A DNA stretch of 64,000 nt from Nocardia abscessus NBRC 100374. Lineage in GTDB: Bacteria > Actinomycetota > Actinomycetes > Mycobacteriales > Mycobacteriaceae. The stretch's first letter is position 1. Each line of letters starts with the position of its first letter. The notes under the pieces are model-generated. The model did no database searches and was not told where the DNA came from. It saw only the letters and a program-made list of their open reading frames with translations. Made by a program: the position numbers and the translations under genes. The stretch spans positions 1 through 64,000 of the forward strand of contig NZ_BAFP01000130.1 in assembly GCF_000308455.1 (NCBI RefSeq). Reading direction: 5' to 3'. Of this stretch, positions 60,469 to 64,000 are shown one piece after another.

Positions 60469-61205
60469 TGAGCACCGTTCTGCTGCGTCAGGTGCCGGTC
60501 GCCAGTCCGGTGCACCGGCTGTGGGCGGGCACCAAGATGATCGGGGTGTTCCTGATCAGCCTGGTGCTGATGTTCATGCCCTCCTGGCCGGTGCTCGGGC
60601 TCATGACGGCGTTCCTGGTGTCGGTCGGCGTCACCGCCCGGTTGCCGCTCAGCACGCTGCCACGCCTGCCCTGGTGGTTCTGGGCGTTGTTCGTCGTCGG
60701 CGGCTTGATCACCGCGCCGGTCGGCGGCGCTGCGGTGCTGCGCTACGCGCAGATCGCGACGTTCACCCTGATCCTGGTGGCCGCGTCGTTCCTCATCGCG
60801 TGGACCACACCGATGGGCGACATCGCGCCCGCCCTCGCCAAATTGGGCGCGCCGTTGCGCCGACTGCGGCTCCCGGTCGACGAATGGGCTGTCGTCGTCG
60901 CCCTCACCCTGCGCGGTCTGCCCTTGCTCATGGAGGAGATCCGGGTGCTGCGGGCCGCTCGCCGGCTGCGCCCCAAAGACGGCATGCTCGCCCGCGCGGC
61001 CGACAACCCGCTCATCGACATCCTCACCGCGGCCATGGCGGTATCCACCCGCCGCGCCGGTGAACTGGGCGAGGCGATCACCGCGCGCGGCGGCACCGGC
61101 CAGCTCACCGCCCACCCCAGCGCTCCCGGCCGCCGCGACGCGCTCGCGCTCGCGCTGGTCTTCGGTGTGTGCCTGGGCTCCGTCGCCCTGCACCTGCTGC
61201 TCTGA
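60465..61205 (+). CDS. ECF transporter T component
   Basis: A 246-residue membrane protein with five or more helices and the EcfT coupling helices, where LRAARRLRPKDG carries the Ala-Arg-x type motif that docks on the ATPases. It resembles Rv2325c. The ATG at 60465 overlaps the stop of the S-A-A gene, with GGAGG just upstream, so the two are translated together and together form a full ECF importer. Confidence 0.9.
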   Translation: MMSTVLLRQVPVASPVHRLWAGTKMIGVFLISLVLMFMPSWPVLGLMTAFLVSVGVTARLPLSTLPRLPWWFWALFVVGGLITAPVGGAAVLRYAQIATFTLILVAASFLIAWTTPMGDIAPALAKLGAPLRRLRLPVDEWAVVVALTLRGLPLLMEEIRVLRAARRLRPKDGMLARAADNPLIDILTAAMAVSTRRAGELGEAITARGGTGQLTAHPSAPGRRDALALALVFGVCLGSVALHLLL

Positions 61206-61803
61206 ACTCGGGCCGGAAAGGCCGGAGAGAAAGCCTCCGGTGAATTCTGTCGCCGGTATTCGCGGGATGTTTGCGGGTTGCCGGACATCATCCGATTCGA
61301 GAACCGGCATGCGGACACCGGTTCCCGACCGTCGGGTTCAGCACAGCGGTTGTGCGTTGCGTCGGCAGCCATCGGCTCCGGTCGGTGTTCCAGGTCTGGT
61401 CGCGCCACCCTTCCTGCCGCCCAGTTCCTGGCCGCTCGAGCGGAACGACGGCATCCGCGCACTTGCGCTCGCGCGCGATCCCACGAAAGCCAATGGCGTA
61501 GTTGGCCTTACGACCGGCGTGGCCGAACCACCGTGAACTCGATCGAGGACGGGTCCGCAGCGCCGCGGACCCGTCATGTCGGCGACAGCCGCCACGCTAC
61601 GTTCGCATTGAATAGCGAGACGCTATAACCCCATGAGAGCCGGGAAAGCCGAAAGGTTACCCCCGAAAATCAGGTCCTAAACCCCATCAGCCACAGTACA
61701 GTTACCACTCAGAAGTAGCTGTCTTCTAGATCACATTACGGACGTACATGCCGATGGGGGAAGGAATTCGGCGTGTGCCGCGTTCTCTATTGCTCGAGAC
61801 CTG
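61206..61803. other. Intergenic region with likely promoter of the secreted protein
   Basis: About 600 bp without a called gene. A CCGGAG/CTCCGG stem just after the EcfT stop (near 61220-61240) may end that operon. The last 200 bp (61600-61800) are less GC-rich than the rest and hold the probable promoter of the gene at 61804, but no clean boxes were fixed. Frames in the middle part lack motifs and ribosome sites. Confidence 0.4.
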
Positions 61804-62478
61804 ATGAAGATTGGAAACCGAGAAATGATTCTCCGGAAAGTCACCGCCGCTGCCGTCCCACTCATCGCCGCGCTCACGGTAGGGGCCGGTGTCACGCACG
61901 CGGAACCCGCCGCGGCGCCGGTCCCGAACATCGCCTACGAGGCCGAGCTGATCGGGAACAAGATCGTCACGACGCTCACCGCGGGCACGTTCGACGTGCG
62001 CGGCGACGCCGTCGACATCAAGGATGCGGCCGGAAACGTCGCGGTCACACTGCCACTCGCTTTCCGGCAGGACGGCCTCGAATATCCCATGCCGCACGCC
62101 GTGCGCGACGCGGGCCGGGTACTGGAGCTGACCGTCGTGAAGGACGCGGCACAGGCCCGCCCGGCGGTCACGCCGGTCGCGTCCCCGTTCGAGAACCAGC
62201 GGGCGATGGACGCGTTCCTGTCGCAGTTCGGCATCGCCACCGCGGTCGGCGGGTTCATCGGCACGGTGATCGGCGCACTCGTCGGACTGACCGGCCTCAT
62301 CGGCGGACCGATCGGTATCGGCACCGTACTCGCCGGCGCGGGCATCGGCGGCATCATCGGCACCATCGTCGTCGGTGGACCGGCTCTGATCATCGCCGGT
62401 ATCGATCTGCTGAGCACGCTGGCCGCCCAGCCCGGCACCACCAAGTGGATGGACACCACCGGCCGTCCGCAGAACTGA
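61804..62478 (+). CDS. Secreted glycine-zipper protein
   Basis: A 224-residue exported protein. The N-terminus has a signal peptide (LRKVTAAAVPLIAALTVGAG) with an AxA-type cleavage point near THAEP. A beta-rich middle part follows (YEAELIGNKIVTTLTAG, VTLPLAFRQDGLEYPM). The C-terminal half has a glycine-rich hydrophobic stretch (VGGFIGTVIGALVGLTGL, IGIGTVLAGAGIGGIIG) of glycine-zipper type that could insert into the outer mycolate membrane. Proteins like this are found in Nocardia and Rhodococcus; function unknown. Start at ATG 61804; the ATG at 61825 is an alternative with GGAAA upstream. Confidence 0.8.
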   Translation: MKIGNREMILRKVTAAAVPLIAALTVGAGVTHAEPAAAPVPNIAYEAELIGNKIVTTLTAGTFDVRGDAVDIKDAAGNVAVTLPLAFRQDGLEYPMPHAVRDAGRVLELTVVKDAAQARPAVTPVASPFENQRAMDAFLSQFGIATAVGGFIGTVIGALVGLTGLIGGPIGIGTVLAGAGIGGIIGTIVVGGPALIIAGIDLLSTLAAQPGTTKWMDTTGRPQN

Positions 62479-62497
62479 CCGGTTCCCGCCGCACGAC

Positions 62498-62527
62498 GCG
62501 CACCGAATCGACTGTGATTCGGTGCGC
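62498..62527. terminator. Rho-independent-type hairpin after the secreted protein
   Basis: GCGCACCGAATC (62498-62509) and GATTCGGTGCGC (62516-62527) are perfect 12-bp arms around a six-base loop, followed by TTTCGTCT on the plus strand. It lies 20 bases after the stop at 62478 and before the convergent lipase gene. Confidence 0.85.
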
Positions 62528-62599
62528 TTTCGTCTGTGCGCCCGGTGGGGCTCGTCCGCGGCCGCGCGCGCCCGCCACCGCGGTCGGAGGATCACCCGT

Positions 62600-63868
62600 C
62601 TACCGCTCGCGGCATCCCGGAGCGACAGGCAGACCCGCGAATCGTTCGGCCAGGAAGTTCATCGCGCCCGGAGCCTCGCCGATCGCCGCAGGGTTGTGCG
62701 TGGGCAACATCGAGTGCACCGAGGTGACGGTCGCTCCCCGCGCGCAGTAGCGGCCGACCAGGTCGGTGAACCCCGCCACGGGAATCACGTCGTCGGTGAG
62801 GCTGTGATACAGGTACATCGGCGCCGCCGGCGCGCTGCCGCCGAGTTCCTGGGCGTCGGTCGCGGCCCGGAAGGCCGGATGCGACAGCAGATCCGGGACG
62901 AGGGCGAAGTCGTCGACCCGCGCGCCCGCGTACTTCGGCACCAGATCGGACCCGCAGGCCGCGCCGTTCTCGACCAGCGCCGCGTGCCCTCGATCGTTGA
63001 GCAACTCCAGCAACCCACCGCCGGGATCGTTGCGGGCGAGCGCGAACAGGATCAGCAATGCCAGTCCCGCCTGCACGGTGCCGTCCGCTTCGCGCGCTAT
63101 GGCAGGCCAGTCGGCCGGAACGCCGCCCGAGGTGAGCCCCGCGAACTGGACGTCCGGCGCGTACCACGGCTGTATCTGCGCGGCCCACAGCGTGGCGAAC
63201 GCACCGCCGGAGTAGCCCCAGGCGCCGATCGGTGTCGCGGGTCCGAGTCCGGCAGGCGGGAAGTCACGGGCCGCCCGAATGCCGTCCAGCACACCCCGTC
63301 CGGAGTTCATTCCGTCGAGGAAACGGGACCACGGCCCCTCGTAGTCGCTGACCACCACCGCCCACCCGTGGCGTAGCGCCTCCGCCATGAACGGCGTGTC
63401 GATCAGCGTGTTCACGGCACCGGTGTCCCAGCCGCCGCGCAGCGCGAACGACGGCGCGCACCGCGTGCCCAGACTGTCCTCGGGGACCTGGTAGGACAGC
63501 AGTGGCCGCGCGCCGGGACCGAACCAGGGCAGCATCGGGACCATGACGGTCGCCACATCCGCGAGGGGCTCGTCGCCCGCGTCGGTGCTGCGGTACTTCA
63601 CCTGCCAGGTCGAAATGGGCAGAGGTAGACCGAACAGCGCGATCGGGCGGGAATCCAGCACGGCGCCGTTCCGGTAGTCGTCGAGGTTCGCGGGTGCCGC
63701 GTAGAACGGGTCCAGATCCGGCGGCGGTAGCTCGGCGTACGCCGCGGGGGCGGCGCTCAGGACGGCGACCAGAAAGGTCAGAGCCGCCAGTACGGCCCGC
63801 AGGATCGCCGTGCGCACAGGCCGGTTGCTCGCCCACGCGATGGCGGGCGCTCGCTGAACATCCTTCAT
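62600..63868 (-). CDS. Secreted lipase (LIP family)
   Basis: A 422-residue exported triacylglycerol lipase of the secretory lipase (LIP) family. The N-terminus has a signal peptide (AVLAALTFLVAVLSAAPAAYA). The catalytic serine is in GAWGYSGGAFATLWA; the likely acid is in YHSLTDDVIP and the His in MLPTHNPAAI. The ATG at 63868 is preferred, with GGGGAGG upstream; the frame is open 33 codons more. It probably releases fatty acids outside the cell, consistent with lipid-using lifestyles. Confidence 0.9.
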   Translation of the reverse strand: MKDVQRAPAIAWASNRPVRTAILRAVLAALTFLVAVLSAAPAAYAELPPPDLDPFYAAPANLDDYRNGAVLDSRPIALFGLPLPISTWQVKYRSTDAGDEPLADVATVMVPMLPWFGPGARPLLSYQVPEDSLGTRCAPSFALRGGWDTGAVNTLIDTPFMAEALRHGWAVVVSDYEGPWSRFLDGMNSGRGVLDGIRAARDFPPAGLGPATPIGAWGYSGGAFATLWAAQIQPWYAPDVQFAGLTSGGVPADWPAIAREADGTVQAGLALLILFALARNDPGGGLLELLNDRGHAALVENGAACGSDLVPKYAGARVDDFALVPDLLSHPAFRAATDAQELGGSAPAAPMYLYHSLTDDVIPVAGFTDLVGRYCARGATVTSVHSMLPTHNPAAIGEAPGAMNFLAERFAGLPVAPGCRER

Positions 63869-64000
63869 CAGGGCCTCCCCAGTCCCGGCGAGGCGCGAGT
63901 GTCTCCGGTGCGTTCGGCGCCGAACCACCCGGCCTCCAGAACTCAACGGTACTGCGGCGTCGACCACCTCGGCAACGGTCGATCGCAGGTCACACCCACC
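63869..64000. other. Window edge upstream of the lipase
   Basis: About 130 bp that hold the ribosome site and probable promoter of the lipase gene. No other feature is visible before the window ends. Confidence 0.3.

Noticed and set aside
1..64000. tRNA, rRNA or insertion sequence genes
   Set aside because: None was seen; no cloverleaf, rRNA segment or transposase motif was recognised by eye, though a short tRNA could be missed without a search tool.

Overview
The window is high-GC actinobacterial DNA. Its gene content points to a mycolic-acid actinomycete, most likely Nocardia or a close relative: a mycofactocin locus, a KshB-type reductase under a KstR-like operator, an Rv2326c/Rv2325c-like ECF transporter, an MbtH-linked giant NRPS and a secreted glycine-zipper protein. 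This placement rests on gene content and GC bias only; no 16S or other marker is present.

Layout. 0-6 kb: a truncated argS, a short-chain dehydrogenase fragment, a DHFR-like protein divergent from a SigG-type ECF sigma factor with a SnoaL-like tail, three small genes, and an XRE-type regulator. 6.1-33.5 kb: a minus-strand NRPS operon. In transcription order it holds a GTG-started mini-NRPS relic (551 aa), a translationally coupled 8478-aa NRPS read as A-T-(C-A-T)x7-TE, and an MbtH-like protein that ends at a strong hairpin. 33.9-40.4 kb, same strand: a GAF-domain regulator and a reduced mycofactocin cluster (mftA, a fused mftB-mftC, mftF, mftG) with no mftD or mftE in the window. 40.6-45.7 kb: a TetR regulator, kshB with its operator, an AlkD-like protein, a glutamate-racemase-like protein and an Rv0688-like ferredoxin reductase. 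45.8-58.3 kb: mixed housekeeping and accessory genes, including an SPW protein-TetR operon, an AbiEi-like/DUF559-like protein, an alpha/beta hydrolase, an epoxide hydrolase, a class III cyclase, a pseudouridine synthase, a degenerate tandem repeat block, a TIGR03086-MarR divergent pair, a metallophosphoesterase, a catalase-fold protein and an AraC-BVMO divergent pair. 58.3-64 kb: a complete ECF transporter (S-A-A fusion plus T), a secreted glycine-zipper protein and a secreted lipase.

How the parts work together. The NRPS should make a peptide of up to eight residues released by its own thioesterase, with MbtH as adenylation partner. By-eye pocket codes give serine at modules 1 and 5, with the same unassigned code at modules 2 and 6, so a Ser-X pair occurs twice. 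No epimerization domain, tailoring enzyme or exporter was seen beside it. The mycofactocin genes lie directly upstream on the same strand, separated only by the GAF regulator, so co-regulation is possible but unproven.

The points most worth a second look are the collapsed but open mini-NRPS, the 4 x 51-bp in-frame repeat inside an adenylation domain, a mutated nucleotide-binding loop in module 4, the MftB-MftC fusion with MftD/E absent, and the 52.4-52.9 kb intergenic repeats.
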